The translations under genes were made by a program, and so were the position numbers. This document shows, piece after piece, positions 49,608 through 60,200 of a stretch of DNA of 64,000 nucleotides. The DNA is from Muricea muricata (lineage: Eukaryota > Cnidaria > Anthozoa > Malacalcyonacea > Plexauridae). The stretch lies in assembly GCA_963855995.1 (NCBI GenBank), contig OY979728.1, positions 6,745,330 to 6,809,329 on the forward strand, read 5' to 3'. The notes beneath the pieces are model-generated. The model saw only the letters and a program-made list of their open reading frames with translations. It was not told the origin of the DNA and made no database searches. Positions within the stretch are counted from its first letter, which is position 1, and each line of letters starts with the position of its first letter.

Positions 49608-50085
49608 TCATTACCGATGCCAATAAAGCAAACTTGCACTGTACAGTTACTGAATGTAACTAGAATACTATCCCTGAAAACACATCAAAAGTTGTATGTT
49701 GTTTTATTGTATCTAAGGTTGTTGTACAATTCAATGCTATAATTCTTTTTTATCATCAATATTTATTTCCTGAAACTGTCCTTGAGATTTTACAACTTGA
49801 ACAAAACTTGCGTGCACATGCATTTGATGCTATTTTTAAGGCAACCTATTTTGTAGTTTTTAGCTGTGCATATTTTACAGTGCATTTCTAAAGGTCATAA
49901 TAATTAATGGAAAATATGTGCAAGGAATATGTAAACGTAGTACATGTGGTTTTGATTTCTGTTTTGCATTTTGGGTCCGGTGGGGTTGGTAATAGGCAAT
50001 GGGGACAATATACGGTACAGAATACAAAATACAAAATTAATAACCGTATTACAGGACTGGTGTACAATGTGTGTGCATACAGCTA

Positions 50086-50302
50086 AGGTTGACTTCGGCA
50101 ATAGTCAAATGTGCAATATGAGCATTCAAAGAATGGTGGGGAAAATGTAGTTTTAAAGAAGATCAACACATCAGCAACTTTGCAGGATTACAACTATAAT
50201 ATTTTAGCATTATGTAAATATAAATTGAATGTAAAACTGTGATTATTTCCATCATTCTTTTTTTGCTCATATTGTACATTTGACTATTGTCAATGTCAAC
50301 CT
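50086..50302. mobile_element. TA-flanked MITE (217 bp) between kinase and transposase genes
   Basis: Inverted arms of about 50 bp share AGGTTGAC, CAATAGTCAAATGT and CAATATGAGCA. They lie at 50086-50135 and about 50250-50302 and are bounded by TA on both sides (50084-50085, 50303-50304), as in Tc1/mariner-derived MITEs. Short open frames across it are incidental. Confidence 0.75.
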
Positions 50303-50583
50303 TAATTCAATTAGCTGTATTTCTGATCATATTTGTGCTAGCATTTTTCAGCTCTTTCCCCAACTGTCAAAAGAGATTTCGAGATGTTTTAAAAGCATCT
50401 TTATAAAAACAACGTGCAGAAGTATAGCAACGCAGCGATGCAGAAATATCTATTTCAATAACCGATATTCAAAATATTAGCTCATTTCCGTATCACTGCA
50501 TCATCAAATTTCTATACAGTTTTGAAACGACGATTCTTGATACATTCCAAAACCTCTCGTAGTTTTCAATTTTTTTAATAGTA

Positions 50584-50732
50584 AAATAGATTTCGAAACA
50601 AACGTAAGCGATAAAAGTTTTATTGAAGAACGTTTCGAAGCCATCATGGCCTCATTATCAAGTTCAAATAACAAATATAGATAATTTTTACAATAAGACT
50701 TTTATCGCTTACGTTTGTTTCGAAATCTATTT
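50584..50732. repeat. Perfect 35-bp inverted repeat near the convergent gene ends
   Basis: The arm at 50584-50618 (AAATAGATTTCGAAACAAAC...) is an exact inverse copy of 50698-50732, around a 79-base loop. It lies about 90 bp past the transposase stop codon, so both the transposase and any kinase readthrough transcript would form a long hairpin. It may be a MITE, though no target duplication was found, or a terminator or boundary element. Confidence 0.8.
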
Positions 50733-50821
50733 CAAAAAGTTTGTTGATAAAGATTAGTAAAATAGTTTGTAAATATTATAAAGTGATTTACTGTAAATTA
50801 GTCTATAAAATACTACACGTA

Positions 50822-53800
50822 CTACGACACAAAGCGTCTTGTCAATGGACTAATTATGTACCTGGTTTCATTATTGTGTGATGTTACTGCAAACCCACAT
50901 TTTGCAGAAATTCTTTGAATTGGCAGGTATCGAGATGGACCTCCAGGATACACAGCCACCTTGCTTGCAACAACTAGTGGACTTAGACCATAGAACGCGG
51001 TGTCTGTTGTGGCTTTGAACCAAGTTACACAGGCGAACACATGCTGACTGAACTGTTGATCTGACTTAATCGAGTGGGAAAAGTAGAAGTCGACTAACCC
51101 AAAGACTTCCTGCATGAGATCTTCTGAAATTCCCCCATCCGATCTAGCCCACGCTGCTAGTATGCCTGTAGACCTCTTGCTTCTGTATTCCAACGTGGAG
51201 CCAAACTGTTGGTTAAAAATTTTTATACTACCAAATTTGTGTACTGTTGTGCTAAGATTTTCCAGTCGAATATCTCTGTCACTAAACATGACATTGTACA
51301 CATTCTTTAGGATTTGCAGATCATCACGATCAAGGCAACTTTCTTTGTAGTGTGATGGGAGTAAGACAGCAGACAAGTTTTCCCAATTTAAAGTGTTTAA
51401 AGGGAAGCTTGCAGGCATTTGATAAAATTCTATTAGTTCAGATAAGTTGTTGACATCCATGAGCATGCTACCATCTTCAGACATGTTACTCATGACACAG
51501 CTAGTTAGCGATGATAGAGTATCACCAAAATACGGTTGCAACTCTTGATTCAGAGGCATGTTATCCATACACCGCAATGTCGTAACCTTTCGCATGATCT
51601 GCAGTTCAATAGATCTGTTGTTTGTCTGTATACTGCCTAAGATGCCGTTATAACGTTCAAAACTAAAACACCAAAATGTATGTATTGGTCCATAGTCAAG
51701 AATTATTTCTTTAAGATGACAATGAAGATGCATGTTGGGAGTGCATGCTGCTTTTCCATACAGTTGTTCAAATTTCGTACAAAATTTGAGAAGGCAGTTG
51801 TCTGCCTTTAATATATCCGTACTTGAAAGCACAGGTTTGCACAGGTACTTGCAAGCTAATACAAATGTTTGCCAGCACTGAAGTTGTTGGTCATTCAATA
51901 CTCCTTTAAGGGCAAACAAGGAGTAAATCAGCGTCCAGTTCTTCCATTGTTCTGCAGTGTATGATCCGTAGTTAGAAGATATTTGTTTGGGAAGTCGTCC
52001 AATGTCAGCAGGGACTTCCATGTTTTCAATCCGAGTTTCAATTGTTTTCAACTGTGTTGCATTAAGATGACCTTCGGAAACCCAAATTTTAAATTGATAC
52101 TTAGCCGTACCAAGGAATAAGTTGTGCATTGGGTCAATGGAGCAGAATCGTATTATGTCAAAATATTCAAGATCCAACAATGCGCTGTAGTAATTGATCC
52201 CATACTGCTTAGATAGCTTTTCCTGCTCCGACCGAGTCTTGCATTTTAAAATTCTTTTGGCCTTCTGTCTGTGGCCTGCATTTGTTCGTTTTAACCACGA
52301 ATCACGATCAAACCCCGAGTAGTCTTGCTTTTCTCCAAATGAACCTGGAAATCGTTTAAGGCAACGAGAGCATCCCAACTGAGCACTATGTCCTTTAAAA
52401 CCACAAAGCTTTCGAGATGCGGGGATGTCTGATGATGTGCACAACAATGCTGCTCTGAAGACCAATGGTATTGTGCTTAGACTTGATTGAAGTCTAACCC
52501 CTTTCCATAATGCTTTTAGTTCATCAACGGCTGGTTTAAGGAACTCGTTCAAGTGTTTAGGTTCATGACCCATTGCAGGAATTATTCCAACAACAATAAC
52601 ATTTTCCCACTTGAATCTTTCTGAACGGGGCAAATTTAACAAAACAAGGTACAACACACCAACAGAATAATCTTTTCGATGCTTCATTGGTTGGAAAAAA
52701 TCAAAGTTGAGCATCATCCCATAATTCCGTGGAGCATTTAGAAAGTCTTCATCGTTGTACTTAAGGAAATCTTTCCATAGCTGGCCACTGTATATGTCTG
52801 TGAGCAAATCACTTTCCACCGTTTGAGAGCGCCATTTCTCACATTTTTCAGGTACCCCTTTCCTTTGAACAAGTTTTTCTATTGAGTTTATGATGCTATT
52901 GTAGCAATAGTAAAAAATAGGATAGTACTTGACAGTGTTGTTGTTTAATGTCACCTTTTTCACCAACTGTGCATCACACGCATGGACTTTCCCTCGCTTA
53001 TAAAATTTGTTGGTGCATCTTTTAACAATGTGACGGCCGTTTACCTCTTTAACACATTCGCTGTATTCGTAGCATTTAGTGCACGTTGGACAAACTACAT
53101 ACTTTGCAAAACTGTCCCGATTCACTGCAAGGAATTGTCGTATCATATATAAGGATGTGGGAATTGTTACAATTAACTCTGCCAACAACTCAGTTGGAGC
53201 ATGGGCGTTGATTGCTTTCAGGAATTGAACTAGAAATTGTAATAACCAGGACAATCCATTGTCACTTAAGTGACACACGCTTTGCCAAATCAGTAAGAAG
53301 TACAGGAGCCACTGGATAATAGAATTGACAATGTGGAGTTTTCTCTGCTTTGCTACAGGTTCTGGAAGTGGAGGGGTCGAAAAAACATCTTGCTCAAACA
53401 GATCTTCTGGAATATCATTCCAGACTTCATCCTCTGAGTCAGGGGGGTCATCACTGGTAGTGGTATCAGATTCTCTGCTGCTTACATCAATATTGTCTTG
53501 AGTTTGCTCACATTCCTCCTATGATTATAGAAACAATATATTGTACTGTATGTCAATTTTAGTTACAAAATTTGTGAAACTATTCATCTCTTAGAAATTT
53601 TTCAATATGCTACTTCTGTTTTGGAAACCAAATTTGCCCATTACAATGGTATACAATCATCTGTATTGACAACCCTGCCAGCACTAATAATTTGGTTAAT
53701 TTTTACAATAAAACACAAATCTTTTGTTGTAAAAACTATCTTGTGTCTATCTGTGAATTACGAATATGAGCAATACATGTATTGTGTACACAGTGCAAAG

Positions 53801-56601
53801 TGAAAAAATGGCCTTCATGCTTCATATACCATGTTAGTAATCCACAGATAGGGTACTTGCTCTGGGAAGGGGAGGACCAAAAGGTTTGAAATTCATTGTA
53901 ATACATGCATGGGCATTGCAAATATATATGTGATATAGCACATGCGCTATATCATATTGATAATTCACAGCTACAAATTACCAATAGACTAAGCATACAT
54001 CAGAGTAGAAGGTGTTGTGCTCAAATGGGGAAACAGTATGCGGTAATAGCGAAATTATCTTGTTTTGGAGTTTTTATAATGCATACAAAAGTCATGTTGT
54101 TACAGTAATAAATTCTGAAAATATAACAGTTTAAGCTTTAAGAAAATACAATCACAATTATACAATGGCATAGTTAGGGTTATACATATGAGTGAATGAC
54201 TGGGTAAATAGTACTGCTCTGAAGCAAAAATATGGCAAAGGTATACTGCTTGTATATTTTCACCACAGTTCATAAAATATAGCTAATTAAACACCCAGCA
54301 AAGTGATTAGCCTAATTCATGTAAAGCTTTATAGACTGACACATGTGTAGTCAATATGAATTTCTAATGTTAAGGATTTGTTGGGGAATTTTTTTGGTTG
54401 TAGAACCCATGATTTTGTAAATTGTATAGTTCACAGTCTAGAAAAATATCAGTGAGACTAGTTTCAATATCAGTGTCAAATGCATAATTATGTAAGATGT
54501 TTGATCTGTTTAGAAAATGTGGCACGTGCAATTAAAAAATTTCATGTGAAACACTGCATCATCTCAGGCATCATTGTGAACAAGGTGTATTAGCATAAAA
54601 ATGTTAACCAAACAATTTTTGAAATACATGGCATGTAACTACTGATACTACTGTAAATTTCATCTGCACCTGAATGTCAGTTGACATGTGGTGAAGACAT
54701 AGAATACTTGACTCCATGGCTATCAGGTATGCGATAATTAATTGTGCAATATTCTTAAAATAATTTTAAAAAACACCAGAAACAGTATGAAATTATTCTT
54801 TGTTTTCTTAAAGATCATATAACCTACAGCATTAAGCAAGGCTACTTAAACATTGAATCACATGATTAAGATAGATCAATTTGCCTGTTTCAAACTTAAC
54901 TGCCATCTTAGCTAATCATGCTAGGTATTTTTGCTTAATATTTTTGTGTGGTGTCCACTGGCAATTTGAACCTGCACAAGTGGGAGAACCTTCAGCAAAA
55001 ATGACCAGTACGAAACTGTGAATTGTTTTACAAATAAAAACCAGACAACCTAAAAAGTTTTGACCCCCCCCCTTCAAATTCCTGAGTTCTAAATTACCCC
55101 CTACCTGTCAAACAGCCATAATTCAATTCATTTTTTGTTTTAATTTAAAAAATTTTGATTTGTAAGTAAATCTCTCTGTACATCTAACCACATTATATGG
55201 GGGAAGTATGGATCTTTTCTGGAATAATCAGCCCATATTAATCCTATGTTGTCATCATTACCTTCTGGCATTTCACAACTTTCCTAGTTTATATTTCTAT
55301 TTTTAAAAACAGTCAGGTAGTCTATCTACAAAGTGCAATTGAATGCAATTTTGGTTAGCTTTTAAGATGAAATTCACAAGATCACATTTGCTATTATATT
55401 TTCCTAAAATTTATTAGTTGCTTACTTTCAACATTCGCAATTAATTCTTTTGCTGGACAACTCGAGTATTAATACATAAATCTAATTTGCTCACTAGAGT
55501 GCAATTTTGGCATATCTCTCACTCAAAATTATGCAATTCGGATGAAATTCTCCTTTTGCCTGATTTGTTTCAAACTAGGTACAGAAGTCACACAGTCAGT
55601 GTCACACTGGATGCAGTGCACTTAATCTGAAAAACTACAAGTGATTCTTTTTGAAAATGTGTCAAAATTTAATGAGCTGCCAGAATGGGTGTATTTTGAC
55701 AAATTTCTCAAGAATTACAATTAATTTAACATTAATGACATGACATTCTCATGTGATTAGTTATATATCATATCGTAAAAAAGTACTGACATTCACTTGG
55801 CTAATCATATTTACAGCATTTTTTGCAGCAATTTTCTCAGGTACATAGTGCAGGTCTGTGCATATGACCCCATGTCCTAGAAGATTTGTTTTGTGTTGTA
55901 TAATGCACAAGTCATTTGAACCCACCAACCCCCAACCTCACGGTATACATGGGGCATTCAGTTTGTATATGCCTGAAATTTAAATTTCTCACACAAACAA
56001 AGTGAATTCCCTGCCCTCCCCCCCCCCCCCCCCCGAGGTAGGGTGGTGGTCAAGGGGTTCGAATGACTTGTCCATATAATCCTTCTGCTAACCATCACAT
56101 CTCAGTAGAACTTGATAAACACAGTAATTTATGTGTATTATTAAAGGCAACTACTGCAGGCTATATAAAACAAATTGACTTGAATAGTCGTGGATTTTTA
56201 CAGTTGTGGAATTTACCTGATATGTGTTCTCTGAAGCACAGCATTCGTCACTGACAGGGAAAACTTCCTCCACTGGGTTTTCACGAGCTGAATATAATAT
56301 ATAATATTAAATAATTAGCCCATGAATACAGCATTTTAAAACTATTTTGTTAAAGAATATTACCATAGTAATGTTACAATAGTAAAAGTCATAACATTCA
56401 GTCACCTTCGGTAACGTTGATCAATGTAGATTGTCTAGATTCGTCGCTACTAGAATCACTATCTGATAACACGACACGTCGCCGGACAAGTTGTCTTGTT
56501 GTTCGGGATGGTAAAGCCAAATGTCGCCTGTATGTCGTTTCTGATACCAGTTCGTTGCAGTGAGGGCAAAAAACGTAACCGCTATTCTCTGAACAATCCA
56601 T
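50822..56601 (-). CDS. Tnp2-family (CACTA/EnSpm, CMC) transposase, three exons, 987 codons
   Basis: Minus-strand exons 56406-56601, 56217-56287 and 50822-53518 join in phase (G|CT, then CAG|GAG), with introns of 118 and about 2,698 bp. Exon 1 from ATG at 56601 has a zinc-finger-like FCPHCNELVSETTYRRHL (Cys12, Cys15, His27). Exon 2 and the start of exon 3 are acidic. Then come a hydrophobic helical stretch (LLYFLLIWQSVCHLSDNGLS), a Cys cluster (about 232-270, CPTCTKC...C...C) and the catalytic region. Candidate DDE residues are Asp362 in LNFDFFQP, Asp453 in CTSSDIPASRK and Glu710 in FSFERYNG. The conserved IDPMHNLFLG lies at about 550. No internal stop or frameshift was seen, so the enzyme could be active. 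It would bind the CACAG ends and cut and paste the element in the nucleus. Confidence 0.92.
55067..55076 (+). repeat. Short poly-C tract in transposase intron
   Basis: A run of about ten C within the large transposase intron 53519-56216. The rest of that intron is AT-rich with no recognised repeat apart from another, longer C run near 56016-56034. Confidence 0.5.
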
Positions 56602-56774
56602 TTCCTAAGTTCTTTGATTCACGAAAAAAGATAAAACCACGAAAACAAATCTTCGTATTTCACACCCAGCCTTTAAAATAATACAGGCAAAACAGGAAGC
56701 GACGACCGAAATTATATTTACTTAATCTATCCACGATTACCCCTCCATATCCATCTAAACGATTCCCCAAATAT
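56602..56774 (-). promoter_or_regulatory. Transposase upstream region
   Basis: Sequence between the transposase ATG and the right subterminal motif cluster. As in other CACTA elements the promoter must lie here or within the subterminal repeats, so binding of the element's own proteins there could autoregulate it. No specific core motif is assigned. Confidence 0.35.
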
Positions 56775-57180
56775 TGAAATGGCATATAATAATCTTTAAT
56801 GCGCATACTACAAATTTAATTAAAGAATAAGAAAGTTTGCCATACCTTTACTTATCTTTAATTTATAACAAGGTTTAAATAAAGTCAATCGGAACTTTAA
56901 TCGCCTTTAATCTTTCATAAAAAGTGATTTAAAGTTTCCTATTCTTTTAACAACATATAAACTCAAGAAAATAGACGAAGTAAAGATATGTTCTCTTTAA
57001 TCACCTTTAAAACATGTATGTAAAATGAGAGATAAAGTTTCGTACGGCTTTACAAATATTTAAATTTCCCTGGAAAGATGAATAAAGATATTTCATGATT
57101 AAAGACACCTTTCAAACGTGGGTAAATGTAGATAAAGTACGGATCCCCCTTTAATAGCTTTAAACGGCGCATATCACATT
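56775..57180. repeat. Right subterminal TTTAATC motif cluster
   Basis: Motifs related to the left cluster (CTTTAATGC, CTTTAATCGCCTTTAATC, TCTTTAATCACCTTTAA, GATTAAAGACACCTTT, CCTTTAATAGCTTTAAA) are found on both strands between the transposase start and the right terminus. Likely protein-binding sites for transposition and probably part of the transposase promoter region. Confidence 0.55.
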
Positions 57181-57232
57181 TATAGGTAACTTTCATACAT
57201 TTACACAATGCGTAAATGTGAGAAAAAGTGTG

Positions 57233-57246
57233 GATTTCGTCCTGTG
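57233..57246 (-). repeat. Right terminal inverted repeat of the CACTA-type element
   Basis: GATTTCGTCCTGTG on the plus strand, the inverse of the left end with one mismatch. Followed by TAA and uninterrupted satellite. Confidence 0.88.
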
Positions 57247-60200
57247 TAAAATGGTGTTTTCAGTGCTAAAGTGAACGAGTTAAGCGCAATGATGTACTGC
57301 AATCACGGACCGAAAAGAGACTTTCTAAATAGAAATTGCAGAACTTAGCAAGTCGGGAATCATGTTTTCGGCGCTCAAGCCATCGACATGAGCGAGATAA
57401 CATGTTGAAATGAGAAACCTATAACTTGATTGTAAACTGAAAAGAAACGATCTTTGAACCATCAAAATCGCGTTTTAAGCGTTCTAGAAGCGATTTGAGT
57501 GTAAAAACATGCGCTAATCACGAACTAAAAACTGCCGTCTTAGATCGATCACGGCCACGTTTTAGAGCTTAAAATGGTGTTTGCAGTGCTGAAGTGAACG
57601 AGTTAAGCGCAATGATGTACTGCAATCACGGACCTAAAAGAGACTTTCTAAATGGAAATTGCAGAACTTAGCAAGTCGGGAATCATGTTTTCGGCTCTCA
57701 AACCATCGAGACGAGCGAAATAACATGTTGAAATGAGAAACCTATAACTTGCTTGAACACTGAAAAGAAACGATTTTAGAACCATCAAAATCCTGTTTTA
57801 AGCGTTCTAGAAGCGATTTGAGCCTAACATGCTCTAATCACAAACTAAAAACTGCCGTCTTAGATCGATCACGGCGACGTTTTAGACCTTAAAATGGTGT
57901 TTTCAGTGCCAAAGTGAACGAGTTAAGCGCAATGATGTACTGCAATCACGGACCTAAAAGAGACCTTCTAAATGGAAATTGACAACTTAGCAAGTCGGGA
58001 ATCATGTTTTCGGCTCTCAAACCATTGAGATGAGCGAAATAACATGTTGAAATGAGAACTATAACTTGCTTGTAAACTGAAAAGAAACGATCTTAGAACA
58101 ATGAAAATCCCGTTTTAAGCGTTCTAGAAGCGATTTGAGCGTAAAAACATGCTCAAATCACCAACTAAAAATTGCCGTCTTAAATCGATAAGGACGACGT
58201 TTTAGAGCTTAAAATGGTGTTTTCAGTGCTAAAGTGAACGAGTTGAGCGCAATGACGTACTGCAATCGCGGACCTAAAAGAGACCTTCTAAATGGAAATT
58301 GCACAACTTAGAAAGTCGGGAATCATGTTTTCGGCGCTAAAACCATCGAGATGAGCGAAATAACATGTTGAAATGAGAAACCTATAACTTGCTTGTAAAC
58401 TGAAAAGAAACGATCTTAGAACCATTCAAAATCGCGTTTTAAGCGTTCTAGAAGCGATTTGAGCGTAAAAACATGCTCAAATCACAAACTAAAAATTGCC
58501 GTCTTAAATCGATAAGGACGACGTTTTAGAGCTTAAAATGGTGTTTTCAGTGCTAAAGTGAACGAGTTAAGCGCAATGATGTACTGCAATCACGGACCGA
58601 AAAGAGACCTTCTAAATGGAAATTTACAACTTAGCAAGTCGGGAATCATGTTTTCGGCTCTCAAACCATCGAGATGAGCGAAATAACATGTTGAAATGAG
58701 AAACCTATAACTTGCTTGTAAACTGAAAAGAAACGATCTTAGAACCATCAAAATCCCGTTTTAAGCGTTCTAGAAGCGATTTGAGCGTAAAAACATGCTC
58801 AAATCACAAACTAAAAATTGCCGTCTTAAATCGATAAGGACGACGTTTTAGAGCTCAAAATGGTGTTTTCAGTGCTAAAGTGAACGAGTTGAGCGCAATG
58901 ATGTACTGCAATCACGGACCTAAAAGAGATCTTCTAAATGGAAATTGCAGAACTTAGCAAGTCGGGAATCATGTTTTCGGCGCTCAAACCATCGAAACGA
59001 GCGAAATATCATGTTGAAATGAGAAACCTATAACTTGCTTGAACACTGAAAAGAAACGATCTTAGAACCATCAAAATCCCGTTTTAAGCGTTCTAGAAGC
59101 GATTTGAGCCTAACATGCTCTAATCACAAACTAAAAACTGCCGTCTTAGATCGATCACGGCGACGTTTTAGAGCTTAAAATGGTGTTTTCAGTGCCAAAG
59201 TGAACGAGTTAAGCGCAATGATGTACTGCAATCACGGACCTAAAAGAGACCTTCTAAATGGAAATTGCACAACTTAGAAAGTCGGGAATCATGTTTTCGG
59301 CGCTAAAACCATCGAGATGAGCGAAATAACAAGTTGAAATGAGAAACCTATAACTTGCTTGAAAACTGAAAAGAAACGATCTTAGAACCATCAAAATCAC
59401 GTTTTAAGCGTTCTAGAAGCGATTTGAGCGAAAAACATGCTCTAATCACAAACTAAAAACTGCCGTCTTAGATCGATCACGGCGACCTTTTAGAGCTTAA
59501 AATGATGTTTTCAGTGCTAAAGTGAACGAGTTAAGCGCAATGATTTACTTCAATCACGGACCTAAAAGAGGCCTTCTAAATGGAAATTGCACAACTTAGC
59601 AAGTCGGGAATCATGTTTTCGGCGCTCAAACCATCGAGATGAGCGAAATAACATGTTGAAATGAGAAACCTATAACTTGCTTGAACACTGAAAAGAAACG
59701 ATCTTAGAAGCATCAAAATCCCGTTTTAAGCGTTCTAGAAGCGATTTGAGCCTAACATGCTCTAATCACAAACTAAAAACTGCCGTCTTAGATCGATCAC
59801 GGCGACGTTTTAGAGCTTAAAATGGTGTTTTCAGTGCCAAAGTGAACGAGTTAAGCGCAATGATGTACTGCAATCACGGACCTAAAAGAGACCTTCTAAA
59901 TGGAAATTGACAACTTAGCAAGTCGGGAATCATGTTTTCGGCTCTCAAACCATTGAGTTGAGCGAAATAACATGTTGAAATGAGAAACTATAACTTGCTT
60001 GTAAACTGAAAAGAAACGATCTTAGAACAATGAAAATCCCGTTTTAAGCGTTCTAGAAGCGATTTGAGCGTAAAAACATGCTCAAATCACTAACTAAAAA
60101 TTGCCGTCTTAAATCGATAAGGACGACGTTTTAGAGCTTAAAATGGTGTTTTCAGTGCTAAAGTGAACGAGTTGAGCGCAATGACGTACTGCAATCGCGG

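Larger units (their letters stand above)
40640..57246. mobile_element. Complete CACTA/EnSpm-type (CMC) transposon, 16.6 kb, carrying transposase, kinase and accessory genes
   Basis: The satellite reads GAGCTTAA, then the element, then TAAAATGG; the uninterrupted monomer has GAGCTTAAAATGG, so TAA is duplicated (40637-40639, 57247-57249). The ends are CACAGGATGAAATC and, inverted, CACAGGACGAAATC. CAC-starting termini with 3-bp duplications are the hallmark of the CACTA group. Inside are subterminal TTTAATC motifs at both ends and a Tnp2-family transposase. Gene order: accessory protein (42098-45399, minus), coiled-coil kinase (45983-49607, plus), transposase (50822-56601, minus). All three read through with matching splice phases, so the copy may be functional or recently so. 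Smaller MITEs have inserted into it. Confidence 0.92.

Noticed and set aside
50280-50480. Plus-strand 66-codon frame
   Set aside because: Begins inside the TA-flanked MITE and has no protein-like motif.
51114-51350. Plus-strand frame opposite the transposase exon
   Set aside because: Antisense shadow of a well-supported coding exon.
53621-54108. Small frames in the transposase intron
   Set aside because: Short, AT-rich, no motif, no splice or start context.
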